Source of the DNA: DATFVA01 sp963747755
Lineage (GTDB): Bacteria > Bacteroidota > Ignavibacteria > Ignavibacteriales > Ignavibacteriaceae
Length of the DNA stretch: 64,000 bases
Assembly: GCA_963747755.1 (NCBI GenBank)
Contig: CAVVGK010000014.1
Span: 186,001-250,000 of the forward strand
Direction: 5' to 3'
The notes beneath the pieces were generated by a model, which did no database searches, was not told where the DNA came from, and saw nothing but the letters and a program-made list of their open reading frames with translations. The translations under genes were made by a program, and so were the position numbers. Below, one piece after another: positions 36,803-44,873 of this stretch; the first letter of the stretch is position 1, and every line of letters starts with the position of its first letter.

Positions 36803-37870
36803 TTATAAATATTCCGTTAGCTTGTTAATTTTCAGATGGTCAACTATCTTTTTGACATCCTGACTCTTATCTCTTCTGCATACAAGCAAAGCGTCATCAG
36901 TATTTATAATTATAAGGTTATCAACTCCAATAACCGAAGTAAACTTATCAGGTGAGTAAATATAGGAGTCAACTGTCATTTCGGTAAAAATATTGCCTAC
37001 AACAGCATTCCCGTTTTCGTCTTTACTTGTAAGCTGATATACTTCCTCCCAGCTTCCTACATCGCTCCAGCTAAATTCACCTTTAATCAGGTAGACATTC
37101 TGTGATTTTTCCATAATGCCGTAATCGATCGAAATATTTCTAAGCTTACCGTAAACGTTTGCAAGTGTATCGCTGTATCCGGGTGTGTTAAGCGAGGGAA
37201 CAAGTTCACCTAGCCCCTCATGAAGATCGGGCATATACTTCTCGATTTCGTTCAAGATAGCATCAACATGCCATATAAACATACCGCTGTTCCAGTAAAA
37301 ATCGCCGCTCTCAAGAAATCTGACCGCTGTAGCATAATTCGGCTTCTCAGCAAAAGTATATACTTTATGTATATGGTCGGTAATTTCTTTCTCTTCCATC
37401 TGGATATATCCGTAGCCGGTTTCAGGCCGGGTAGGCTTAATGCCGATAGTTACCAGCCCCTTCGAGTTTTCAGCAAATTCAGCTGCTTCTTTGAGGGTAC
37501 TGTGATAATCCTCTATATCTTTTATTATGTGATCGGCGGGAAGAATAAGAGTAACCGCATCTGCGCATTTTGACTTTACTATCATGGATGCCAGCCCTAT
37601 GCAGGCTGCAGTATTCCGTCCGAACGGTTCCTCAACCACATTTTCCTCAGGGATATCAGGCAGCTGTCTGACAATCTCATCTCTCTGAACCTTATTGGTT
37701 ATCACGAAAATATTTTCTTCAGGAACTATACCGTGAAGTCGTTCCACGGTCTCCTGGATCATCGTATTGGTTCCAAAAATATTCAGTAATTGTTTGGGTG
37801 TTTTCTTCTTGCTTCTTGGCCAGAATCTTGAGCCGACTCCCCCGGCCATTATTACAGCATACAAATTCAT
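36803..37870 (-). CDS. manC: Mannose-1-phosphate guanylyltransferase
   Basis: A 355-residue nucleotidyltransferase that makes GDP-mannose from GTP and mannose-1-phosphate. The signature MAGGVGSRFWPRSKKKTPKQ is at the start, LILPADHII and FAEKPN follow, and WSDVGSWEEVY lies near the end. There is no fused mannose-6-phosphate isomerase domain, so it is the short monofunctional form. It overlaps the upstream hypothetical gene by four bases. GDP-mannose feeds surface glycans; no glycan cluster is visible here. Confidence 0.93.
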   Translation of the reverse strand: MNLYAVIMAGGVGSRFWPRSKKKTPKQLLNIFGTNTMIQETVERLHGIVPEENIFVITNKVQRDEIVRQLPDIPEENVVEEPFGRNTAACIGLASMIVKSKCADAVTLILPADHIIKDIEDYHSTLKEAAEFAENSKGLVTIGIKPTRPETGYGYIQMEEKEITDHIHKVYTFAEKPNYATAVRFLESGDFYWNSGMFIWHVDAILNEIEKYMPDLHEGLGELVPSLNTPGYSDTLANVYGKLRNISIDYGIMEKSQNVYLIKGEFSWSDVGSWEEVYQLTSKDENGNAVVGNIFTEMTVDSYIYSPDKFTSVIGVDNLIIINTDDALLVCRRDKSQDVKKIVDHLKINKLTEYL

Positions 37871-38733
37871 TTCTGGGTGTTTTCCTTTGTAGTTATTGAT
37901 TCAACCCTCTCACCGAACTCCTCTGCACGGTTGAGGTAGTTAGTTATATCTACTTCCTTCCCTCTCACAACTGCAACTATAACTATAAGACAGGCACGCA
38001 TTGATTCGACAGTTTCTTTATCAGGGGTAAGGATCTTATTATTAATTAATCTTAATGCTTTTGCAGTAATTTTATGCATGTTGGCAATAATCTCAAAACC
38101 CGCACGTGAGGAAACTTCGGCATTATGAGACAGGGTATCTGCAAAGCTGATGATATCAGCCTGGTCGGCTTCTCCGTCGGCCAGGTTTTTAAGCATCGTA
38201 TCGAGGGGTTTAATAGGTTTAAGGACTGTGGATTCATAATTCTGGAAAAAGACATCATCCTCTTTTTCCTCATCCATTATAATCTTTTCCTTTATAGTTT
38301 CCCTGTCATTCTGCTCAAAAGAAATATCCGCCGCAGTACGTTTTGATAGGTCGATGTTTATTTCCTCTTCGACAGCCGGTTCATTCTTTTCATGAAGAAC
38401 TTCGACTGCCTCCTTGAAATTCACGGGCCCAACGTTCTCGAGCATATTATTAAGGTCTTTAACCAGGTACTGGCTGTGCTCTCTGAATTTTTCCGAGAGT
38501 TTATTCATATCAACCTGTGCCTGGGTCAAAAAATTATATATTTCATTAAGCCTGATAGCAAGGGTTGAGAACTGGGTGATCTTTTTCATTTTTTTAATAT
38601 CAGCCTCAAGGTCCTCTGATTTGGAGATCAGTTCTTTCAGAAGTCCTACCACCTCTATCTTCTGAGTACTTAGCCTGAGACTGTTGGCTGCATAGGCTAC
38701 AGACTGTATTATATATTGTTTAATTAAATCCAT
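37867..38733 (-). CDS. Hypothetical helical protein with acidic linker
   Basis: About 288 residues, almost entirely predicted helix. An N-terminal four-helix-like region (1-125) and a C-terminal helical region (about 185-280) are joined by a charged, acidic linker (EKEDDVFF). There is no signal peptide or membrane segment. An in-frame TTG precedes the ATG; the ATG with AAGGG upstream is used. Not recognised. The four-base overlap with manC suggests coupling, but the role is unknown. Confidence 0.7.
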   Translation of the reverse strand: MDLIKQYIIQSVAYAANSLRLSTQKIEVVGLLKELISKSEDLEADIKKMKKITQFSTLAIRLNEIYNFLTQAQVDMNKLSEKFREHSQYLVKDLNNMLENVGPVNFKEAVEVLHEKNEPAVEEEINIDLSKRTAADISFEQNDRETIKEKIIMDEEKEDDVFFQNYESTVLKPIKPLDTMLKNLADGEADQADIISFADTLSHNAEVSSRAGFEIIANMHKITAKALRLINNKILTPDKETVESMRACLIVIVAVVRGKEVDITNYLNRAEEFGERVESITTKENTQK

Positions 38734-38970
38734 CAAACCCTTTATTTCCGGAATAAATCAATTCACTTTTCCTTAGTTATTCCCGGTCAGGGAAAGAAAA
38801 GCTTAAAAAGAAGACCGGATGAGCAATGATTATAATTTTTTAGATTGAAAATATACCGGTAATTCGATTTATAATCAATTAATAGTACCCCTGCATTCAG
38901 ACGAAGGTTTAAAGTTCGTAATCCGGTCACACTTATCCATTCTTTTTGTTACGATATTTAAATAAACTTT

Positions 38971-39411
38971 ATGGTTACTTATATGATTAATAAAATATTT
39001 GATAGGTTTGCTCAAAACGTTGCACATTTTGCCGGCAGCAGCATTGCATTCGGAACCGCTTTTTTAATCATTATGATCTGGGTGATTTCCGGACCTGTGT
39101 TTGGGTTTTCGGACACATGGCAGCTGGTAATTAACACCGGCACGACCATTATAACGTTTATGATGGTATTCCTGATTCAGAGGTCTCAGAACAAGGATTC
39201 TATTTCAATTCAAATTAAATTGAATGAATTATTAGCCTCATCTAAAGGTGCCAGTAAAAGTCTTATCGATATAGAAAGCCTTACTGAAGAACAACTTGAT
39301 GTTATCCATAAATATTATTCATTCCTTGCGGCACAAGCTAAAAAACAATCTAATATTAAACGGAGCCATTCGCTCGCCAGGGCAAAAGAAAAGGCCATAA
39401 AAAGTTCATGA
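38971..39411 (+). CDS. Low-affinity iron permease family protein
   Basis: A 146-residue protein with two membrane helices (about 25-45 and 55-75) in the arrangement FDRFAQNVAHFAGSSIAF to MMVFLIQRSQNKDS, which matches the low-affinity iron permease (PF04120) family. The QRSQNKD segment after the second helix is the family hallmark. Function in bacteria is not firmly shown to be iron transport. ATG at 38971 or 38983 could be the start. It is divergent from the hypothetical gene at 37867 and just upstream of the complex I operon. Confidence 0.85.
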   Translation: MVTYMINKIFDRFAQNVAHFAGSSIAFGTAFLIIMIWVISGPVFGFSDTWQLVINTGTTIITFMMVFLIQRSQNKDSISIQIKLNELLASSKGASKSLIDIESLTEEQLDVIHKYYSFLAAQAKKQSNIKRSHSLARAKEKAIKSS

Positions 39412-39609
39412 TTCTACTTTTACTATGAACGCTTTTCTCCCGATTGAGAAAAGAAAAAATTCCAATCATCTTAATATTGATAAAATTCCGCGATCCTGAG
39501 GGTATTTATGTACTTTCTACCTGCATTTTAAATGGCATATATATTGAAAATGCTGCGGCATTGAAATTATTTGCTGCCTACAGACAGTAAAATGTAACTG
39601 TTGAATTTA

Positions 39610-39640
39610 TTGACATTACTTGCCCGTAGTGTTAATTTTG
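39610..39640 (+). promoter_or_regulatory. Candidate promoter of the nuo operon
   Basis: TTGACA at 39610-39615 is followed after 17 bases by TAATTTTG at 39633-39640. This fits both a sigma-70 -35/-10 pair and the TAnnTTTG -7 element typical of Bacteroidota. A start near 39647 would give a leader of about 11 bases, consistent with nuoA starting at the ATG at 39658 and not the in-frame TTG at 39601, which would be upstream of the promoter. Confidence 0.6.
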
Positions 39641-39657
39641 ACCAAAAATTAAAATAT

Positions 39658-40089
39658 ATGATAACAGAATTCGGTAAGATATTCGTTTTTATACTCACAG
39701 CCATTCTTTTCGTTATCGTCGCCGTTTTTGCGGCAAAGCTAATCCGTCCTTCACGTCCTACCAAAGAAAAGCTTTTAACGTATGAATGCGGTGAGAACAT
39801 TGAGGGTTCCCCCTGGGTTAAATTTAATATACGGTTTTATGTTGTTGCCTTGATTTTCCTCATCTTCGACGTGGAAGTTGTTCTGCTTGTACCCTGGGCT
39901 CTTGTATACAAAAACTTCGGTATGGGTGGATACCTGGTTGGAGCAATTTTCCTGATCCTCCTTGGATTGGGTATGGCGTATGAATGGCGAAAGGGTGACC
40001 TTGAATGGGCTCGTCCTAAACCTGTCCCCCCGGTTATTAAAAAGAGAGCCGAAGTGAAGCAGGAAATGTTAACGGAAGAAGTTGTTTAA
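39658..40089 (+). CDS. nuoA: NADH-quinone oxidoreductase subunit A
   Basis: A 143-residue membrane subunit with three hydrophobic helices. YECGENIEG and FDVEVVLLVPWALVY are the family signatures. Part of the membrane arm near the quinone channel. The start at 39658 is preferred (see the promoter entry); the in-frame TTG at 39601 would add 19 residues. The basic C-terminal tail is longer than in many homologues. First gene of an 11-gene operon. Confidence 0.95.
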   Translation: MITEFGKIFVFILTAILFVIVAVFAAKLIRPSRPTKEKLLTYECGENIEGSPWVKFNIRFYVVALIFLIFDVEVVLLVPWALVYKNFGMGGYLVGAIFLILLGLGMAYEWRKGDLEWARPKPVPPVIKKRAEVKQEMLTEEVV

Positions 40090-40111
40090 CACTATTAAAT
40101 AGAAAACGAAA

Positions 40112-40602
40112 ATGGGACTACTAGACAAACAATTAAACGACGGTAATATAGTTATAACTAAAGTTGAAGATCTTCTGAACTGGGCCAGGCTTTCATCTGT
40201 CTGGCAGGTCGGATTTGGGCTGGCCTGCTGCGCCATAGAGATGATGGCTACTTCAGCTTCGCATTATGATTTCGACAGGTTCGGTGTTATACCCCGTCCC
40301 TCACCCCGTCAATCGGATGTTATTATAATTTCAGGAACAGTAACACTTAAAATGGCTCTGCGTGTAAAGAGATTGTACGAGCAGATGCCCGATCCCAAAT
40401 ATGTCATCTCAATGGGAAGCTGCTCTAACTGCGGCGGTCCTTACTGGGAGCATGGCTATCATGTTTTAAAGGAGTCGATAGAGTTATACCCGTTGACGTT
40501 TACGTTCCGGGTTGTCCTCCGCGTCCCGAAGCTTTATTAGAGGGATTGTTAAAGCTTCAGGAAAAAATCCGTAATGAATCTATAGTAAAGAAATCGGCAT
40601 GA
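40112..40602 (+). pseudogene. nuoB: NADH-quinone oxidoreductase subunit B, frameshifted
   Basis: The frame from 40112 encodes NuoB with GLACCAIEMM (C39-C40) and GSCSNCGG (C104), but shifts near 40470 and ends early at 40540. The missing end, from GVDRVIPVDVYVPGCPPRP to the stop at 40602, is intact one frame over. Restoring one G in AAAGGAGTC would join the two parts into 163 residues and bring back the fourth ligand of cluster N2 (PGCPPRP). The restored stop overlaps the nuoC ATG as ATGA, as expected for an intact operon. A base-calling error in a G run is more likely than true loss, because everything around it is conserved. Confidence 0.9.
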
Positions 40603-41129
40603 AATCTACAGAAGAAATTTTCGAAATTCTGAAGGTCAGATTCGGCGATGCTGTAAGTGACCTGGTCACTGGCCAGCCGGTTGAATCTTATTTTTCAGTA
40701 GCGCCCGGGGAAATAAATAATGTCTGCTACTACCTGAGAGATACAGAGGAGCTGCTCTTTGATAATATAATGAACCTTTCAGGTGTTGATGATGATAATG
40801 GCGAAAAGAAAACCGCCGAAGACGGCAGTTTTACTACTACCGGCGGAACTTTAAGCGTATTCTACCATCTTGAATCAACTTCCCTGAAGCATAAGGTTGT
40901 GCTTAAAGTTTCCGTACCAAGGGAAAATCCGGACCTTGAGTCCGTCGCCGAAGTATGGAGATGCGCTGACTGGCATGAAAGAGAAGCATATGACCTTGTT
41001 GGATTTAACTTTTTAAACCATCCTGACCTGAGAAGGATTCTGATGCCGTATGACTGGGAAGCCGGTCATCCTTTAAGAAAAGATTATAAGAATCCCGAGT
41101 TCTACCAGGGAATGAAAGTACCCTACTAA
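40599..41129 (+). CDS. nuoC: NADH-quinone oxidoreductase subunit C
   Basis: A 176-residue peripheral-arm subunit. WRCADWHEREAYDLVGF and the HPLRKDYK end segment match the 30-kDa subunit family. A variable loop around residues 65-85 is rich in acidic residues (GVDDDNGEKK). It is separate from nuoD, not fused as in E. coli. The ATG overlaps the restored nuoB stop by four bases. Confidence 0.95.
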   Translation: MKSTEEIFEILKVRFGDAVSDLVTGQPVESYFSVAPGEINNVCYYLRDTEELLFDNIMNLSGVDDDNGEKKTAEDGSFTTTGGTLSVFYHLESTSLKHKVVLKVSVPRENPDLESVAEVWRCADWHEREAYDLVGFNFLNHPDLRRILMPYDWEAGHPLRKDYKNPEFYQGMKVPY

Positions 41130-41172
41130 GAAATTGTAACTAACGAAATAATTGTTTTTTGGAACCTGAATA

Positions 41173-42322
41173 ATGATTGTTGAAGCACAAAAAGAAATAA
41201 ACCCGAACGGAATAAGATCTGAAGAGATGGTCCTGAACATGGGTCCCCAGCACCCTTCAACTCATGGTGTGCTGAGACTGGAGCTTACTCTTGAAGGTGA
41301 AATTATAAAAGAAGTCCGTCCCCATATCGGATACTTACACCGCTGTTTTGAAAAACATGCGGAAGCAATGACCTACCCGCAGGTTGTTCCTTATACCGAC
41401 AGAATGGACTATCTTGCTTCGATGTATAATGAATTCGGCTATGCCGTTGCTGTAGAAAAGCTGCTGGGAATAGAGGTACCTGAGAGAGTTGACTATATCC
41501 GGGTGATTATGGGTGAATTTCAGAGAATAGCTTCCCATCTTGTAGCACTTGGAACATACGGTGCAGATATCGGCGCAATGACCCCGTTTCTCTTCTGTTT
41601 CAGGGATCGTGAGAAGATCCTCAGTCTTTTTGAACTTGTATCGGGAGCAAGGCTTCTATACAATTATATATGGCCGGGCGGATTATCTTCATGATCTTCA
41701 TCCGGATTTTGTAAGACTCGCGAAGGAATTCATCCCCTATTTCAGACCAAAGATTAAAGAGCTCAATGACCTTCTTACAGGAAACAGAATTTTTATTGAA
41801 AGAACAGCCAATGTAGGAGTTCTTCCCCTTGAGACAGCTATTAACTTTGGTATTTCAGGTCCTAACCTTAGAGCCAGCGGAATGAAATGGGATCTCAGGA
41901 GAGACGACCCCTATTCTATTTACGACAGGTTTGATTTTGATATACCGGTAGGCAGAGGTGAGATGGGAACTACTGGCGACTGCTGGGACAGGTATTATAT
42001 GAGAGTTCTTGAGATGGAACAAAGTCTGAGAATACTCGAGCAGGCGCTTGATAAGATTCCGGAAGGCGATATTGCGTCAGCAATCCCGAAGAGAATAAAG
42101 CCTCCGGTAGGACAGGTTTACGCCCGCGTTGAAAACCCCCGCGGTGAACTTGGTTATTTTATAATCAGCAATGGAACTGTAAATCCTTTCAGAGTAAAAG
42201 TAAAGGGCCCTTCATTTGTGCACCTTGGGATAATGAATGAGCTTTGCAAAGGACATATGATTGCTGACGTAATTGCAATTCTAGGAAGTATCGATATTGT
42301 ATTAGGAGAGGTCGACAGATGA
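41173..42322 (+). pseudogene. nuoD: NADH-quinone oxidoreductase subunit D, frameshifted
   Basis: The first part (41173 to about 41687) encodes NMGPQHPSTHGVLRLE and the following 49-kDa subunit region, then runs into a TGA at 41694. The rest, HDLHPDFVRLAKEF to GEVDR and the stop at 42322, continues in the +1 frame. Removing one T from TCTTCATGA at 41688-41689 restores the expected WPGGLSHDLHPDF and a single protein of about 382 residues, the normal length. The stop overlaps the nuoH start by ATGA. As with nuoB, sequencing error is more likely than gene loss. Confidence 0.9.
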
Positions 42323-43392
42323 TTTACGATTACCTCTATAACTGGACAGGCAGCGCACCTCTATCAGCGTTTGTAATGAGCCTCCTGCCCCTGTTTGTGT
42401 TTATTCTCCCATTCGCCCTGTTTGCAGTACTGCTCGAAAGAAAAGTTTCTGCGCATATGCAGGACAGACTTGGACCGATGAGAGTTGGTTATCATGGTAT
42501 CCTTCAGACTGTAGCAGATATATTAAAGCTGGTACAGAAAGAGGATATAGTACCCGAAGGAACAGACAAACCATTATTCAACCTGGCACCCGCCCTTGTT
42601 TTTGCGGGAAGCTATGCTGTATTTGCAGCGATTCCTTTCTCAGGCGCTTTTATCGGAGCCAATATTGATCTGGGACTATTCTATATAGTAGCTGTATCAG
42701 GACTGGTCGTTGCAGGAATACTAATGGCAGGATGGGCATCGAACAATAAATATTCACTGCTTGGTGCAATGAGGTCGGCAGCCCAGATAATCAGCTATGA
42801 AATACCGACGATGTTGGTCGTGCTTACAATAGTAATGATAACAGGAACGCTAAACCTTTATACATTAAGTGAAATGCAGACGGGCTACTTCTGGAACTGG
42901 ATAATATTCGGCGGACCGGATTTCGGTATCAGTAAATTTATTTTTATTCCTCTGATGATTGTGGCTTTCGTAATAATCTACTTATCTACCCTGGCGGAAG
43001 TCAATAGAACACCTTTTGATATACCTGAAGCTGAATCGGAGCTTGTTGCGGGCTACCATACAGAATATTCAGGTATGAAGTTCGCAATGTTCTTTCTTGC
43101 TGAATATGCAAATATGTTTGCCGTATCTGCTATAGTATCTGCGATATTCTTCGGTGGGTTCCAGTCACCTTTCGGCTACCTTGGAAATACCCTGGGTATT
43201 CATTGGCTCGTTCCCTTTGAACAATTTTTCTGGTTTACAGCTAAAGGTATATTCTTTGTATTTGTGCAAATGTGGCTGAGATGGACACTCCCCAGACTGC
43301 GCGTGGATCAGCTCATGGCGCTATGCTGGAAATATTTAATTCCTATAGCTTTTGTAGACCTTTTAATCGTTGGCCTAATAACCGTACTCTAA
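42319..43392 (+). CDS. nuoH: NADH-quinone oxidoreductase subunit H
   Basis: A 357-residue membrane subunit with about eight helices. ERKVSAHMQDRLGPMRVG and DIPEAESELVAGYHTEYSGM are the conserved quinone-site loops. Links the peripheral and membrane arms. The ATG overlaps the nuoD stop by four bases; nuoI begins five bases after its stop. Confidence 0.97.
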   Translation: MIYDYLYNWTGSAPLSAFVMSLLPLFVFILPFALFAVLLERKVSAHMQDRLGPMRVGYHGILQTVADILKLVQKEDIVPEGTDKPLFNLAPALVFAGSYAVFAAIPFSGAFIGANIDLGLFYIVAVSGLVVAGILMAGWASNNKYSLLGAMRSAAQIISYEIPTMLVVLTIVMITGTLNLYTLSEMQTGYFWNWIIFGGPDFGISKFIFIPLMIVAFVIIYLSTLAEVNRTPFDIPEAESELVAGYHTEYSGMKFAMFFLAEYANMFAVSAIVSAIFFGGFQSPFGYLGNTLGIHWLVPFEQFFWFTAKGIFFVFVQMWLRWTLPRLRVDQLMALCWKYLIPIAFVDLLIVGLITVL

Positions 43393-43397
43393 AAATT

Positions 43398-44048
43398 ATG
43401 AAACAATATTTCGAAAATGTCTGGTCGGGTGTAGTTACAGTTCTAATTGGAATGAAAGTAACTTTCAAACACCTCTTTGTTCCTGCAGTAACCATTCAGT
43501 ATCCTGATGTAAGACCCGAGCTTCCCGAAAGAGAACGAAACCGCCTTTATGTAAATATGGATGATTGCATAGGATGCGATCAGTGTGCAAGAGCCTGTCC
43601 TGTTGACTGTATCCAAATCGAAACCGTTAAAAGTCTTCCAACTGAAGATCTCGGAAAGACGTCAAACGGAAAGAAAAAAGCTCTCTGGGTAACTAAATTC
43701 GATATTGACATAGCAAAATGCTGCTACTGTCAGCTGTGCGTGTTCCCCTGTCCTACTGAATGTATTTATATGACGGATGTATATGAATTCTCCGAATACG
43801 ACAGGAATAAACTCTTATACAATTTTGTAACACTTACTTCCGGAGAAATTGAGGAGAAAAAGGACAACTTCGCAAAGATGGAAGCTGAGAAAGCTGCTCA
43901 GAAAGCGGCGGCGGCGGCGGAAAAAGCAGCAGCAGCTAAGGCTGCAGCAGAGAAAGCTGCCGCACAAAAAGCTGAAACTAAACCTGAGCCTAAAGCTGAT
44001 AATAAAACGGAAACCAAACCACCGGAAAATTCCGGAAGTGCTAATTAA
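43398..44048 (+). CDS. nuoI: NADH-quinone oxidoreductase subunit I with low-complexity tail
   Basis: A 216-residue subunit with two [4Fe-4S] motifs, CIGCDQCARACPVDC and CCYCQLCVFPCPTEC (second one beginning with two cysteines). It carries electrons toward cluster N2. The open frame reaches back to 43272, but MKQYFENVW at 43398 is the natural start. The last 60 or so residues are an Ala/Lys/Glu-rich low-complexity tail ending in Lys/Pro/Thr/Asn, which is not part of ordinary NuoI (see findings). Confidence 0.95.
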   Translation: MKQYFENVWSGVVTVLIGMKVTFKHLFVPAVTIQYPDVRPELPERERNRLYVNMDDCIGCDQCARACPVDCIQIETVKSLPTEDLGKTSNGKKKALWVTKFDIDIAKCCYCQLCVFPCPTECIYMTDVYEFSEYDRNKLLYNFVTLTSGEIEEKKDNFAKMEAEKAAQKAAAAAEKAAAAKAAAEKAAAQKAETKPEPKADNKTETKPPENSGSAN

Positions 44049-44064
44049 ATAAAGATATTTTAAG

Positions 44065-44553
44065 ATGAATATTTACGACATAATCTTTTATCTGTTCGCA
44101 GCAGTAACACTGATTTCTGCATTCTTCGTTGTGACAACAAGGAATATTGTTCATTCTGCTTTCTTTTTGTTGTTCACATTCTTCGGTATCGCGGGAATCT
44201 ACGTTCTGCTGGGGGCAGATTTTGTAGCAATAGTACAGTTGATTGTTTATGTAGGCGGCATACTTATACTCCTAATCTTCGGTGTGATGCTTACGAACAA
44301 AATCACTAACGTACAGATTAAAACAGGAACCATGCAGATGCTTCCCGCCGCTATAGGAGTGGGAGTACTGGCCGGATTCCTCTTATCATCAGTTGTAAAC
44401 ACTAATTGGAAAATACTTCCTGCCAGTGTGCCTCTTCCTAACGCAGGAACCATAGGTACTTTGCTTCTGCAGCAGTATGTTATTGTGTTTGAACTTTTGG
44501 GAATTATTCTTTTAATAGCATTATTAGGAGCAGCTTCAATAGCTCGCAGGTAA
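44065..44553 (+). CDS. nuoJ: NADH-quinone oxidoreductase subunit J
   Basis: A 162-residue membrane subunit with about five helices. NIVHSAFFLLFTFFGIAGIY and VQLIVYVGGILILLIFGVML are conserved; the latter includes the broken helix (TM3) that moves during turnover. Between nuoI and nuoK, with three bases before nuoK. Confidence 0.96.
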   Translation: MNIYDIIFYLFAAVTLISAFFVVTTRNIVHSAFFLLFTFFGIAGIYVLLGADFVAIVQLIVYVGGILILLIFGVMLTNKITNVQIKTGTMQMLPAAIGVGVLAGFLLSSVVNTNWKILPASVPLPNAGTIGTLLLQQYVIVFELLGIILLIALLGAASIARR

Positions 44554-44556
44554 ATT

Positions 44557-44868
44557 ATGGAAAACATAGGTCTTAACCATTTTTTAATAATCAGTGTTTT
44601 TCTCTTCTCGATGGGCATCTTCGGTATAATCACAAGGAGAAATGCTGTCATGGTGTTAATGGGTGTAGAATTAATACTGAACGCAGCCAATATAAACTTT
44701 ATTGCTTTTTCCAAATTCGGGAATTTCGGTTATAACGGCCAGGTAATGGCCCTGTTCATTATAGTGCTGGCAGCAGCCGAAGCCGCAATCGCCCTCGCAA
44801 TAGTATTAAATATTTATAAAACCTTCTCAACTGTAAATGTTGATGAAATAGACAGACTGAAAGATTGA
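44557..44868 (+). CDS. nuoK: NADH-quinone oxidoreductase subunit K
   Basis: A 103-residue, three-helix MrpC-like subunit. MGVELILNAANINFIAF carries the conserved membrane glutamate, and AAAEAAIALAIVLNIYK the second. Size is typical. Together with NuoJ it forms part of the proton path. Confidence 0.97.
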   Translation: MENIGLNHFLIISVFLFSMGIFGIITRRNAVMVLMGVELILNAANINFIAFSKFGNFGYNGQVMALFIIVLAAAEAAIALAIVLNIYKTFSTVNVDEIDRLKD

Positions 44869-44873
44869 ATGGT

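Noticed and set aside
39601..39657. Longer nuoA start at TTG
   Set aside because: It would lie before the candidate -35 box and adds residues not typical of NuoA.
43272..43397. N-terminal extension of nuoI
   Set aside because: It overlaps nuoH in another frame; NuoI starts at MKQYFENVW at 43398.
43900..43990. Repeat in nuoI as a tandem-repeat or mobile element
   Set aside because: It is in frame and encodes a continuous Ala-rich tail, so it belongs to the gene.
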